DNA from: an uncultured Bacilli bacterium | GTDB taxonomy: Bacteria > Bacillota_I > Bacilli_A > RF39 > UBA660 | Assembly: GCA_934162325.1 (NCBI GenBank) | Contig: CAKPIH010000001.1 | Coordinates: 10,323-74,322 of the forward strand | DNA length: 64,000 bases | Direction of reading: 5' to 3' | Shown here: positions 54,928 through 63,618 of the stretch, piece by piece | Layout of the letters: each line of letters opens with the position of its first letter | Position numbering within the stretch: position 1 is the stretch's first letter | The notes under the pieces: model-generated | What the model was told of the DNA's origin: nothing | The model's database searches: none | What the model saw: the letters and a program-made list of their open reading frames with translations, nothing else | Made by a program: the position numbers and the translations under genes

Positions 54928-57870
54928 TTAGTATTCTAAAATCTCATCTAAATAACCAATAAATACAGTTTGACCATCATTTCTTCCATCTTTACAAGTA
55001 ACTAAAACAATACATTTATTACCTTTCTTTCTATATATATCAGCATAACCATCTTTCTTAATATCATAACTATCAGTATAAATATATTTATAAATTTTAC
55101 CATCATAATAATAATTAATAGTATCTCCTAATGAAATATTCTTAAGATTACCAAAATAAGAATTATAATTATTACCATTATGCGAAGCAAGTACTATAAT
55201 ATCATCTTTTTCTTTAATAAGTTCAATATTATATTTAGCCTTATTATACTTATTATCAATATCTAGTATTCCTCTCTTTAACTTAATTGAAGGAATCTCT
55301 AATACTGCCTTATATCTATATTTCAAATTATCTAAACTATCAATCTTTTTATTAAGTACTGCTTCTACTGCCTTATCATTATTTTTAATATCATTATAAT
55401 AGTTATAAATCTTTAATCCAAAATATAAAATAGAAGTAATAATAACAAATAAACCCACTATAACAATATATTTATTCTTATATTTTAATAATATACCTCC
55501 TAATGAAGAAATAAAACAAACTACAACAAATATATCTTTAATTCCAAAAGAAATACCAGTATTAGGAACTTTAATTCTTTCATTATAAATATCAATATTA
55601 ACGTCTTTATCTCCTACTTCAAAGTATATTTTATCTTGTACTAATCTATATCCAGTACTAGCCTCTACTTCAGAAACATAATACTTACCATATAACATAT
55701 CATCTAAAATAATCTTACCATTTTTATCAGTATACCCTTTATATATAATTTCATTATTTATATTTCTAATTTCTATCAAAGTACCACTAATACCATTCTT
55801 CGTACCAGTCTCATACTTATTAATAACTATCTTACCTTTAGGTAAATGATTCTTAACCTCTAAATTATATACAATATTCTCAGTATATTGATCTTTATAA
55901 CTAAAACTAATATTATACTCTGTATTATCTAAAACATTACCTTCACTAGAAGAAATCTCTTTCAAATAATAATTACCAAGAGGAATATTTTCTATCTTAC
56001 ATTTACCATCATTAGTAGTACATTCATTAACTTTATCATCTTTACTATAAATAAGCTTCGCATTTTCATAAATATCTTCTTTAGCATATAAGTAGAAGAC
56101 TACATCATCAAGTAAAACATCATTATTATAATAATATTTATCATCATTATATTTAATATTCTCACCATACTTAGTAATATTCAAAGTACCCTTAACTCTC
56201 TTATTATAAAAATATAGTTCTAATACCATATCATCATTTTCTTTAATCATATCACTATCTTCACCAATAGTAAAAGAAATTCCTTCTTTATTATATAAGT
56301 AACCATCCATATCAGTATCCACTTCATATAAAATATATTTACCAGGCTCTAATACATCAGGAGTCATAAAAGTACCATTATTATCTATATCAAAAGTATC
56401 AATAACTTCCTCTCTAGGATAACTAACTTTAAATGAAACATATTTCTTATTATTAACATCAAATATTCTAAATCTAGCCTTTCCATTAATAATATTATCA
56501 TTTGTATCATAGTATTTCTTTATAACCCTAACTTTACCAGTAATCTTACTATCAGAGATAAGTTTAAATATTGGTCTATCATCCTCTCTATCAATAGTAA
56601 CCTTAAAGTCATCTATCTTATAATATCCAAAAGTAGAATTAACCTGCTTAATAGTGTAAGTACCATATACCAAATAAGTACTAGCATAGCCATCACTATC
56701 CGTAGTAACTGAAGTAACCAAATTATTATCTTCATCAAAAATATCAAACTGAATATTCTCTTCTCCTACCATAAAACCAGTTTCATTACTAGCATATACT
56801 TTAAATATTTCAACTTTTCTCTTAATAACTTCATCATATACCGTTCTTTTAATATCTAAATTATCCCTATCTAATTGAACAACATAAATCTTATCATCAA
56901 GCAAATATCCCTCTCCTGGAGTAATTTCCGTTATATAATATCTACCAAGAGGTAAATTTTCAATCTTATTTTTACTGCCAATAACAAAAGTATCCAGTAA
57001 ATTATTACCAAAATCATATAATCCATAAATAGCACCATTTAAACTAGCTTCCCCCTGCGGATTAACACTTAATGTCTCCTTATCAAGTTTTTCAATCTCA
57101 ATACTACCACTTATAAGATTAATATTTAAATTACTAGTACTATTAGTAATACCCCCAGAAGACATCATCTTTTGTGAATTACCTGAAGTATATAAAAAGA
57201 ATTCTTTATTAGTATAATTATGTCTTTTCAAAACAATATTATCTTTATCAAAATCTTTCTTAATAATTAACTTATTACCATCTATAACAACATTATCATC
57301 ATCAGAATAATATAAGTATAAAACCTCATTTTCATCTTCAAGAACTGTTTCATTACCCCTAATAACATCAATATTAGCATTATCAAAAGATGGCCTAATA
57401 TTATGTCTATTAACCAAAACATTAATAGCGGTCTCTTCATTAGTTAAATTATAAAAAGTATCAGGATTAAATCCAATAGTAAATTTAATTGAAGTTCTAG
57501 CAAGTCTCTTCCAAATAAGACCTTGCGTAGCCATATAATATCTATCAGTATCATGACCAGGATAATTATAACCATAATAACTAAGTAGTTTTATATACTC
57601 AAGATCTTCTTTACTTATATTAACACCATCAAAAGAATTAGTCATAGTATAATCAAAACTAGCAATATCTTTTCCAAGTTCTATACAATAAGCAGGGATA
57701 TTACCAAATAAATATTTGCTAGCATGTAAATATCTAGTCTTACCCATACTTCTATCGTAATAATAAACATAAGTATTATCATATACATCTTTTACCAATG
57801 TAACATTTTCTGCTTTAACACTACCAACAAAAACAAATAGTGCCGCAATAAATATTAATATTTTTTTCAA
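54928..57870 (-). CDS. Thioester-domain adhesin with SpaA repeats, VPNTG motif and C-terminal sortase
   Basis: A 980-residue surface protein with an unusual order. Signal peptide 1-20 (cut after SVKA). Thioester domain with Cys62 (YCIEL) and Gln116 (TQGLIW), the residues that form the Cys-Gln thioester in TED adhesins. Then about five SpaA/prealbumin-like repeats (about 254-765) with recurring LPLGRYYITE/E-type ends. Residues 768-772 are VPNTG, followed by a helix (about 779-797), KYKNK, a second helix (about 801-819) and a sortase domain: catalytic His897 (ASHNGN) and Cys959 (LVTCK). The Arg that normally follows at about +8 is Gln967; the nearest Arg is 963. It starts with TTG after GGGAGG. 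Confidence 0.88.
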   Translation of the reverse strand: MKKILIFIAALFVFVGSVKAENVTLVKDVYDNTYVYYYDRSMGKTRYLHASKYLFGNIPAYCIELGKDIASFDYTMTNSFDGVNISKEDLEYIKLLSYYGYNYPGHDTDRYYMATQGLIWKRLARTSIKFTIGFNPDTFYNLTNEETAINVLVNRHNIRPSFDNANIDVIRGNETVLEDENEVLYLYYSDDDNVVIDGNKLIIKKDFDKDNIVLKRHNYTNKEFFLYTSGNSQKMMSSGGITNSTSNLNINLISGSIEIEKLDKETLSVNPQGEASLNGAIYGLYDFGNNLLDTFVIGSKNKIENLPLGRYYITEITPGEGYLLDDKIYVVQLDRDNLDIKRTVYDEVIKRKVEIFKVYASNETGFMVGEENIQFDIFDEDNNLVTSVTTDSDGYASTYLVYGTYTIKQVNSTFGYYKIDDFKVTIDREDDRPIFKLISDSKITGKVRVIKKYYDTNDNIINGKARFRIFDVNNKKYVSFKVSYPREEVIDTFDIDNNGTFMTPDVLEPGKYILYEVDTDMDGYLYNKEGISFTIGEDSDMIKENDDMVLELYFYNKRVKGTLNITKYGENIKYNDDKYYYNNDVLLDDVVFYLYAKEDIYENAKLIYSKDDKVNECTTNDGKCKIENIPLGNYYLKEISSSEGNVLDNTEYNISFSYKDQYTENIVYNLEVKNHLPKGKIVINKYETGTKNGISGTLIEIRNINNEIIYKGYTDKNGKIILDDMLYGKYYVSEVEASTGYRLVQDKIYFEVGDKDVNIDIYNERIKVPNTGISFGIKDIFVVVCFISSLGGILLKYKNKYIVIVGLFVIITSILYFGLKIYNYYNDIKNNDKAVEAVLNKKIDSLDNLKYRYKAVLEIPSIKLKRGILDIDNKYNKAKYNIELIKEKDDIIVLASHNGNNYNSYFGNLKNISLGDTINYYYDGKIYKYIYTDSYDIKKDGYADIYRKKGNKCIVLVTCKDGRNDGQTVFIGYLDEILEY

Positions 57871-57923
57871 ATAAAACCTCCCTCAAAAAATTAATTTTTT
57901 TCTTTCCTTGCAATTGCGACAAA

Positions 57924-57952
57924 AGTATAAACTATATATAGTACAAAGTCAA
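57924..57952 (-). promoter_or_regulatory. Sigma-A promoter of the adhesin-sortase gene
   Basis: -35 TTGACT (57947-57952), 17-bp spacer, -10 TATACT (57924-57929). The spacer contains the palindrome ACTATATATAGT (57931-57942); a related ACTATATAGT lies near 57995. Confidence 0.65.
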
Positions 57953-58077
57953 TATAGTTTTATTAAAGTTTTCATATCTAAAAGTACTTTACTTTACTAT
58001 ATAGTATCTAATTAAATAAAGTTGATACACTTGTATAAACAAACATAAGTATTAAATTTAGTATAATATATTAATTT

Positions 58078-58134
58078 CCTAAAAAGCTTGTAATCTTTTT
58101 AGGTCATTTTTAGCCTAAAAATAGTCTAAAAATG
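58078..58134 (+). repeat. Intergenic twin stem-loop, locus G
   Basis: 9-bp stem (58078-58086 with 58095-58103), loop CTTGTAAT, the same as the second loop of locus D; 9-bp stem (58105-58113 with 58126-58134), loop CCTAAAAATAGT. It lies in the 333-bp divergent spacer between the adhesin-sortase and murE genes (57871-58203), which otherwise holds only the two promoters and short AT-rich palindromes. Confidence 0.75.
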
Positions 58135-58151
58135 AAACATTTTAATTACAA

Positions 58152-58180
58152 TTTACAATTATCATATAATAATATATAAT
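58152..58180 (+). promoter_or_regulatory. Sigma-A promoter of murE
   Basis: -35 TTTACA (58152-58157), 17-bp spacer, perfect -10 TATAAT (58175-58180). Confidence 0.65.
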
Positions 58181-58203
58181 ATATGTAGTTGGAGGTAATC
58201 TAT

Positions 58204-59568
58204 ATGAATATTAAATATAATTCAAAAAAAATACAAAAAGGAGATACATTTATAGCACTAAAAACAAATAATGATGGCCATAAGTATATTAATGATGCCA
58301 TAAAAAATGGCGCTACCAAAGTAGTAGCAGAATATGGAAACTATCCAGTAGAAACATTATTAGTAGATAATACTAAAGAATATTTAGTAAAATATTTATA
58401 TGAAAATTACTATCAAGAAATAAAAGATTTAAAATTAATCGGCATAACTGGTACCAATGGCAAAACAACAACATGTATGCTTCTTCATAATATGTTAAAT
58501 ATGTTAGGAAGAAAAACAGCCTATATAGGAACTAATGGCTTTTATATAAATAAATTCATTAAAGAATTACCAAATACAACACCAGAAATATTAGACATAT
58601 ATGAATTATTAATCGAGGCAAAAAAAGAAGGATGTGAATTTGTTTGTATAGAAGCAAGTTCCCACGGGCTAGCTCAAAACAGATTAGAAGGTTTAAAATT
58701 TGATTATGCAATTTTTACCAACCTAACCCATGAACATTTAGGCTATCATAAAACCATGAAAAATTATGCCCTAGCAAAGCAAAAACTATTTACCATGTTA
58801 AGAAATAATAAATATGCTATCATAAATAATGATGATAATTATAAAGATTATTTTATATTAAAAGAAAATAATAATATAACATATAGTCTAAATAATGGAG
58901 ATTACTATGTAAAAGAATATAAAATAACAACTCAAAATAATACATTCACAGTAGTAAATAATAACAAAGAATATACATTTACAACAAAACTATTAGGAAA
59001 ACATAATATATATAATAGTCTAGCAAGTATAATAGTTTTAAATAAAATTGGTTATAGTTTTGAAGAAATAAATAATGTTTTAACCATCGTTAGTGGTCCT
59101 AAAGGAAGAATGGAAAATATTTCTTATAATAATAACAATATAATTATAGATTATGCTCATACACCAGATGGAATAGCAAATGTATTAAATACAGCCAAAG
59201 AATTACATCCAAATAAAATAATTACCATTGTTGGATGTGGTGGAGGAACCGGTAGTGATCGAACTAAAAGAAGTGAAATGGGTAATTTAGTACTAAGTCT
59301 ATCAGATAAAACTATATTTACAAATGATAATCCCCGTGATGAAGACCCTAATCAAATAATAAATGACCTACTAAAAGAAAAAATAAATAATAATTACATC
59401 ATTGAATTAGATCGTAAAAAAGCCATAAACAAAGGAATAAACATGTTAACAAATAATGATATATTATTAATATTAGGTAAAGGTCATGAAAATTATCAAA
59501 TAATAGGAAATAATAAAACTCATTTTAACGATAAAGAAACAGTATTAGAAATAATAAAGGAGAAGTAA
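58204..59568 (+). CDS. murE: UDP-MurNAc-tripeptide synthetase MurE (meso-DAP type)
   Basis: A 454-residue Mur ligase that adds the third amino acid of the peptidoglycan stem. ATP-binding loop GITGTNGKTTT near residue 80; central motif with IEASSHGLAQNRL; the C-terminal DNPRDEDP is the meso-diaminopimelate signature, as against the DDPN/DNPA types for lysine. The N-terminal domain is shortened compared with typical MurE. Start at 58204 after GGAGG. It is not in a dcw cluster; one base separates it from the M14 peptidase gene. Confidence 0.95.
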   Translation: MNIKYNSKKIQKGDTFIALKTNNDGHKYINDAIKNGATKVVAEYGNYPVETLLVDNTKEYLVKYLYENYYQEIKDLKLIGITGTNGKTTTCMLLHNMLNMLGRKTAYIGTNGFYINKFIKELPNTTPEILDIYELLIEAKKEGCEFVCIEASSHGLAQNRLEGLKFDYAIFTNLTHEHLGYHKTMKNYALAKQKLFTMLRNNKYAIINNDDNYKDYFILKENNNITYSLNNGDYYVKEYKITTQNNTFTVVNNNKEYTFTTKLLGKHNIYNSLASIIVLNKIGYSFEEINNVLTIVSGPKGRMENISYNNNNIIIDYAHTPDGIANVLNTAKELHPNKIITIVGCGGGTGSDRTKRSEMGNLVLSLSDKTIFTNDNPRDEDPNQIINDLLKEKINNNYIIELDRKKAINKGINMLTNNDILLILGKGHENYQIIGNNKTHFNDKETVLEIIKEK

Positions 59569-59569
59569 T

Positions 59570-60754
59570 ATGATTTTAGATTATAATAAATGTCAAAAAC
59601 TAATGGATAGTTTTAATAACACTATAATAACTGAAGTATCCCCTATTGGATATACAAGTAATGAAAAATTACCAATAAGACATTTTACTTTAGGTAATGG
59701 TTCAAAACAAGTAGTAGTAGCAGGTTCTCAGCACGCTAATGAAATAATAACAGTAACTTTTGTTTTAAATTTAATGAGTTACTTAGTAAAAAATAATATT
59801 GTATTTGAAGATTTAACAATACACTTTATACCTATGTTAAATCCTGAAGGATACGTTGTAATATCTTCAGCAATAAAAGAAAGATTAGGAAAAAATAGTA
59901 CTGACAGTGAAAAAATAAAGTTCTGTTTTGACTACTATAAAGCCTTTCGCAACGACACAATAAATAGAGACAACCCTTTTAAGCAACATCAAAAAATATT
60001 TGAAGAAATAAATAATAATTCAATAAAAGGTTATAGCATCTTAAAAGATAGCGTTGGTGAAATACTAATTCATCATCCCAAAGGCAGTATCATCGATTGG
60101 GCAAGCAATGGAAATGGTATTGACCTAAATGCCAATACCAAGATTAATATAAAAAAAGAAGGAACCCTTAATAAAACTATAGCATATAACAATATAAGAG
60201 CAGATATTCCATCTCCAATAGGACACCCTGGTAATAATCAAAGCAAAAATTTTACTCAAGAAATTGAAATTATTTCACTAGAAAATTTACTAAAATCACT
60301 CAAAAACAATTGTGTAGCATTTTTAAATTACCATAGTGTTGGAGGATTAATATATCAAAGACCAGAAAATAATGACAGATTTATAACAAATTATAATTAC
60401 TTATTAAGCAAATTTTATCAAGAACATACAATAAAAAACAATGGAAATTATGATATCAAAAAAGGTCAAAGTGGCAGAGCAATAAGTGTAAATGATCAGT
60501 TAAGGCAAAAATATCCCGGTAATATATTAGTAGAATTATCTCCTATGGGAGGCAACCCTATTGGTCCATTTGGTGATCCTAACAATATTAAAAACACTAT
60601 AGAAAGTAATATATATTCATTTATATATACAATGTCGAATCTAGATAAAATTACTTTACTTACAAATAAATCATTAGAAGATAGTACCACAAGTACAGAA
60701 GAAATATATAAAGATATAGATAAATTATACGAACAAAATAAAAGATCACGCTAA
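59570..60754 (+). CDS. M14-family peptidase, possible cell-wall peptidase
   Basis: A 394-residue protein with the carboxypeptidase A-like M14 fold. The first zinc site is AGSQHANE (HxxE-type) near residue 50; the second His lies in NYHSVGG near 265; the catalytic Glu is likely LVELSPMGGN near 325. There is no signal peptide. The pairing with murE suggests cutting of cytoplasmic peptidoglycan peptides, as LdcA or gamma-D-Glu-diaminoacid endopeptidases do; that is inference. Ends at a terminator shared with DUF4186. Confidence 0.8.
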   Translation: MILDYNKCQKLMDSFNNTIITEVSPIGYTSNEKLPIRHFTLGNGSKQVVVAGSQHANEIITVTFVLNLMSYLVKNNIVFEDLTIHFIPMLNPEGYVVISSAIKERLGKNSTDSEKIKFCFDYYKAFRNDTINRDNPFKQHQKIFEEINNNSIKGYSILKDSVGEILIHHPKGSIIDWASNGNGIDLNANTKINIKKEGTLNKTIAYNNIRADIPSPIGHPGNNQSKNFTQEIEIISLENLLKSLKNNCVAFLNYHSVGGLIYQRPENNDRFITNYNYLLSKFYQEHTIKNNGNYDIKKGQSGRAISVNDQLRQKYPGNILVELSPMGGNPIGPFGDPNNIKNTIESNIYSFIYTMSNLDKITLLTNKSLEDSTTSTEEIYKDIDKLYEQNKRSR

Positions 60755-60765
60755 GTGGTCTTTTT
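60740..60765. terminator. Bidirectional terminator between M14 and DUF4186 genes
   Basis: 9-bp stem with one G-T pair (60741-60749 with 60755-60763), A-run before and T-run after; the two stop codons overlap inside the loop. Confidence 0.8.
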
Positions 60766-61125
60766 ATAATTATTATATTCTTTTTCTATCCACAACATAA
60801 TAATATCAACAACATATTTAATATCATCATCAGTCATATTTTTATTTTTACTAATATGATGCCATTTTTCTAAACATCTCCTGCAACATGTACCAGTAGC
60901 ATGCTGTGCAATAAATACCGGATGACCCTTCATTGGCGTTTGTTTACCATCAGTAACATTAGAAGTATCAGCAAGTCTTTTAGTAACAAAATCATAAGCA
61001 TGGTTTCTTATTTTATCAATACCTTTATCTTCTATATACAATATATCCTTATCATTTAAATGAAAACTACTTCTAAATTTAGATTTAGATAATCTATCTA
61101 ATATATTTTTAATCTTTTCATCCAT
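60751..61125 (-). CDS. DUF4186 family protein
   Basis: A 124-residue protein whose SKFRSSFHLNDKD start, GHPVFIAQHATGTCCRRCLEKWH and final DDIKYVVDIIMLWIEKE are the marks of DUF4186. Cysteines in TCCRRC and a nearby His suggest a metal site. Function unknown. Its stop codon overlaps the 3' end of the convergent M14 gene by 4 bases. Confidence 0.88.
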   Translation of the reverse strand: MDEKIKNILDRLSKSKFRSSFHLNDKDILYIEDKGIDKIRNHAYDFVTKRLADTSNVTDGKQTPMKGHPVFIAQHATGTCCRRCLEKWHHISKNKNMTDDDIKYVVDIIMLWIEKEYNNYKKTT

Positions 61126-61169
61126 AACATATTACCTCTCTATAATTATAACACTACTAGCACAAAATT

Positions 61170-61194
61170 AAAAAGAAAAGAGCATAGGCTCTTT
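61170..61194 (-). terminator. Terminator of the CotD-like gene
   Basis: 7-bp stem AAAGAGC/GCTCTTT (61177-61183, 61188-61194) then TTTTC on the minus strand. Confidence 0.75.
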
Positions 61195-61205
61195 AAAATA
61201 ATAAA

Positions 61206-61556
61206 TTATCTAAATTGACAGCAGCTACCACATTGTTCATTAGTAACTGTATTTTCTTCGCAGCAGCTATATCTTGGTTGATAAGTATGTCTATAAATAT
61301 GATTATTAACAATTCTAGTATTTATAGGACATACATGAGGTACAGTATGATAAATATTTCTATAAACAACTCTTTCTCTAGGTGTTTCTACAACAGGAGC
61401 CATAACTGAACCCATTACAGAATCCCCCATCATTTGACCGCCACCACTATTATAATTCATATTAGTATTATCATTAACATTTTGATTAGTATTAGTTATA
61501 TTAATATCAATATCACCATCATACATACCTTGATTAAAACCATCACTAAAATTCAT
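61206..61556 (-). CDS. CotD-like spore coat protein
   Basis: A 116-residue protein. The first half is Asn/Asp/Gly/Met-rich. The second is rich in His, Tyr and Cys (YRNIYHTVPHVCP, HIYRHTYQPRYSCC, CGSCC), the composition and pattern of CotD coat proteins. Cysteine cross-links may form in the coat. The ribosome-binding site TAGGAGG is strong. The upstream CATATTATA (about 61580) fits a sigma-K -10 but no -35 AC is placed correctly, so late mother-cell control is only suggested. Confidence 0.75.
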   Translation of the reverse strand: MNFSDGFNQGMYDGDIDINITNTNQNVNDNTNMNYNSGGGQMMGDSVMGSVMAPVVETPRERVVYRNIYHTVPHVCPINTRIVNNHIYRHTYQPRYSCCEENTVTNEQCGSCCQFR

Positions 61557-61624
61557 AATTTATCCTCCTATCTACATTATAATATGAATTATTAACATAG
61601 ATAGATAGTAAAGAAGTCTAGTTT

Positions 61625-62014
61625 TTATAAATTATCAATATCAAAATTCCAAAGTCCTAATTTCCCTTTACATGATATTCTCTTATCATATTTAATAACA
61701 TACTCTAACTTCCAAGCATAAATTCTTGAATGTTCACTCTTTCCATATACTAAAGGATTAATACCATATAATTTATTTTCAAACTCATCAGTAACTAAAA
61801 TACAATCAGTAATATAAGCTTCTCCTATTATTTCTCCATGGCCATAATCAAGATTATAATTATTAAACTTTATAGCATTATTCTTCTCTAAAGTAAGCCC
61901 TGCATGAATAAGAATCCTACCTCTATAATTAGTCTTAAAGCTTCTAAACTCATATTCTTTATAGCCATTAATAATTAAACTAGCCCAAGGCTCTCTTATA
62001 GTAAGTACTTTCAT
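61625..62014 (-). CDS. ASCH-domain protein
   Basis: A 129-residue protein with the ASCH fold: start MKVLTIREPWASLIINGYKE (IREPWxSLI) and RGRILIHAGLT. ASCH proteins bind RNA or modified nucleobases, and some are ribonucleases or N4-acetylcytidine hydrolases. Here it is a single-domain protein 8 bases after ffh on the same strand. Start after TAGGTG. Confidence 0.85.
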   Translation of the reverse strand: MKVLTIREPWASLIINGYKEYEFRSFKTNYRGRILIHAGLTLEKNNAIKFNNYNLDYGHGEIIGEAYITDCILVTDEFENKLYGINPLVYGKSEHSRIYAWKLEYVIKYDKRISCKGKLGLWNFDIDNL

Positions 62015-62022
62015 ATCAACAC

Positions 62023-63330
62023 CTAAAATGGCATTTTAAAATTACCATTTCCCATCATTTTCATCATTTTTTTCATCTCTTCAAACTGATTAAGTAGTTT
62101 ATTAACATCAGTAACAGTAGTACCAGAACCATCTGCGATTCTCTTTTTCCTACTAGCTTTTAATATACTAGGATCTCTTCTCTCTTCTGGAGTCATTGAT
62201 AGAACGATAGCCTCTGTTCTCTTCATAATTTTAGGGTCAATATTAACATTATTAAGTCCCATCTTTTTAGCACCAGGAAGTAATTTTAAAAGATTCTCAA
62301 GTGGTCCTAACTTTTTTATTTGATTTAGTTGAACTAAAAAATCCTCTAAATCAAAATTACCTTTCATCATCTTTTTAGCAGTCTTCTCTGCCTCTTTTTC
62401 ATCAATTTCACTTTGTACTTGTTCTACTATAGATAAAATATCACCCATTCCAAGTATTCTAGAAGCCATTCTCTCTGGATAAAAAGGAGTAAGACCATCC
62501 ATCTTTTCACTAACACCAATAAACTTAATTGGAAGATTAGTAAGATGCTTAACTGACAAAGCAACACCACCTCTAGTATCACCATCAAGTTTAGTCAAAA
62601 TAACACCACTAAGTTTAATCTTATCATTAAAGCCATTAATAACATTAATAGCATCTTGTCCCATCATTGAATCTATTACTAAAATAGTTTCATCAGGATT
62701 AACTTCTTTTTGAATATTAATAAGTTCATCCATTAAAGATTCATCTATTTGTAATCTACCCGCAGTATCAATAAGAACATAATCATATCCATTATCTTTA
62801 GCATATTTAATGCCATTTTTAGATATTTCTACAGGATTACCCTTACCTTCAGAATAAACTTCAATATTAAGTTCCTTACCAATTTGTTTTAACTGGTCAA
62901 TAGCAGCAGGCCTATATACATCACAAGCTACTAGTAAAGGTTTTTTCTTATTATTCTTCCTAAGATAATTAGCAAGCTTTCCAATTGTAGTAGTTTTACC
63001 ACTTCCTTGAAGTCCCACTAACATAAGAGTAGCAGGATTACCGCTAATATTAAGAGGAGTATTCTCTCCACCTAATAACTCAGTAAGTTCATCTTTAACA
63101 ATTTTAACAAACAACTCCCCAGGATTAAGACTCTTATTAACCTCTTCACCTAAAGCCTTCTCTTTTACATTATTTGTAAACTCTTTTACTACTTTATAGT
63201 TAACATCAGCCTCTAATAAAGAAAGTCTAATTTCTCTCATCATTTCACTAATATTTTCTTCTGTTATTTTGCCGTAGCCCTTAATCTTATGAACCACATC
63301 TTGCAATCTATCACTTAAATTCTCAAACAT
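62023..63330 (-). CDS. ffh: Signal recognition particle protein Ffh
   Basis: A 435-residue SRP GTPase: N domain, then G1 GLQGSGKTTT near residue 108, DVYRPAA, DTAGRLQIDE, TKLDGDTRGG and the C-terminal M domain (about 330-435) with a Met-rich end ending NFKMPF. It binds signal sequences and 4.5S RNA. The expected ylxM partner upstream and rpsP-rimM-trmD downstream are not seen next to it. Start after AGGTGAT. Confidence 0.97.
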   Translation of the reverse strand: MFENLSDRLQDVVHKIKGYGKITEENISEMMREIRLSLLEADVNYKVVKEFTNNVKEKALGEEVNKSLNPGELFVKIVKDELTELLGGENTPLNISGNPATLMLVGLQGSGKTTTIGKLANYLRKNNKKKPLLVACDVYRPAAIDQLKQIGKELNIEVYSEGKGNPVEISKNGIKYAKDNGYDYVLIDTAGRLQIDESLMDELINIQKEVNPDETILVIDSMMGQDAINVINGFNDKIKLSGVILTKLDGDTRGGVALSVKHLTNLPIKFIGVSEKMDGLTPFYPERMASRILGMGDILSIVEQVQSEIDEKEAEKTAKKMMKGNFDLEDFLVQLNQIKKLGPLENLLKLLPGAKKMGLNNVNIDPKIMKRTEAIVLSMTPEERRDPSILKASRKKRIADGSGTTVTDVNKLLNQFEEMKKMMKMMGNGNFKMPF

Positions 63331-63388
63331 AAAATTATCACCTAATACCTATTATACATTATTTTTTAATTTTTTTTAATAAAAACAG

Positions 63389-63417
63389 TTGATTTTTTAA
63401 TATTTTTTTAATATAAT
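63389..63417 (+). promoter_or_regulatory. Sigma-A promoter of tRNA-Gly
   Basis: -35 TTGATT (63389-63394), 17-bp spacer, perfect -10 TATAAT (63412-63417), 15 bases upstream of the mature tRNA. Confidence 0.65.
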
Positions 63418-63432
63418 AAATATATATTCATT

Positions 63433-63507
63433 GCAGATGTGGTTCAACGATTAGAATTCGGCCTTGCCAAGGCTGAGACGGGGGTTTGACTCCCCTCATC
63501 TGCTCCA
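63433..63507 (+). tRNA. tRNA-Gly (GCC)
   Basis: Complete cloverleaf. The acceptor stem GCAGATG pairs with CATCTGC, the anticodon stem CGGCC/GGCTG encloses the loop TTGCCAA with anticodon GCC, the T arm is GGGGG/CTCCCC with TTTGACT loop, and CCA is encoded at the end. Confidence 0.97.
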
Positions 63508-63552
63508 TTGACGAATCTGTTCGAACTATTTAGTTTGAACTTGATATATAGA

Positions 63553-63577
63553 AATCAATCGAAAGATTGGTTTTTTT
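63553..63577 (+). terminator. Terminator of the tRNA gene
   Basis: Stem AATC/GATT closed by a GAAA tetraloop (63553-63569) then T7. Confidence 0.8.
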
Positions 63578-63618
63578 GTGTCTTACAAAGAAATCATCCT
63601 AAAGAAAGGATGGTGTTT

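Noticed and set aside
5974..58134. CC...GT hairpins as ordinary intrinsic terminators
   Set aside because: None is followed by a T-run in either direction, and at loci B, C and F a separate true terminator lies beside them.
63508..63618. N-terminal extension of the last gene to a TTG
   Set aside because: The extension starts right after the tRNA and runs through its terminator; the ATG at 63619 has a proper ribosome-binding site.
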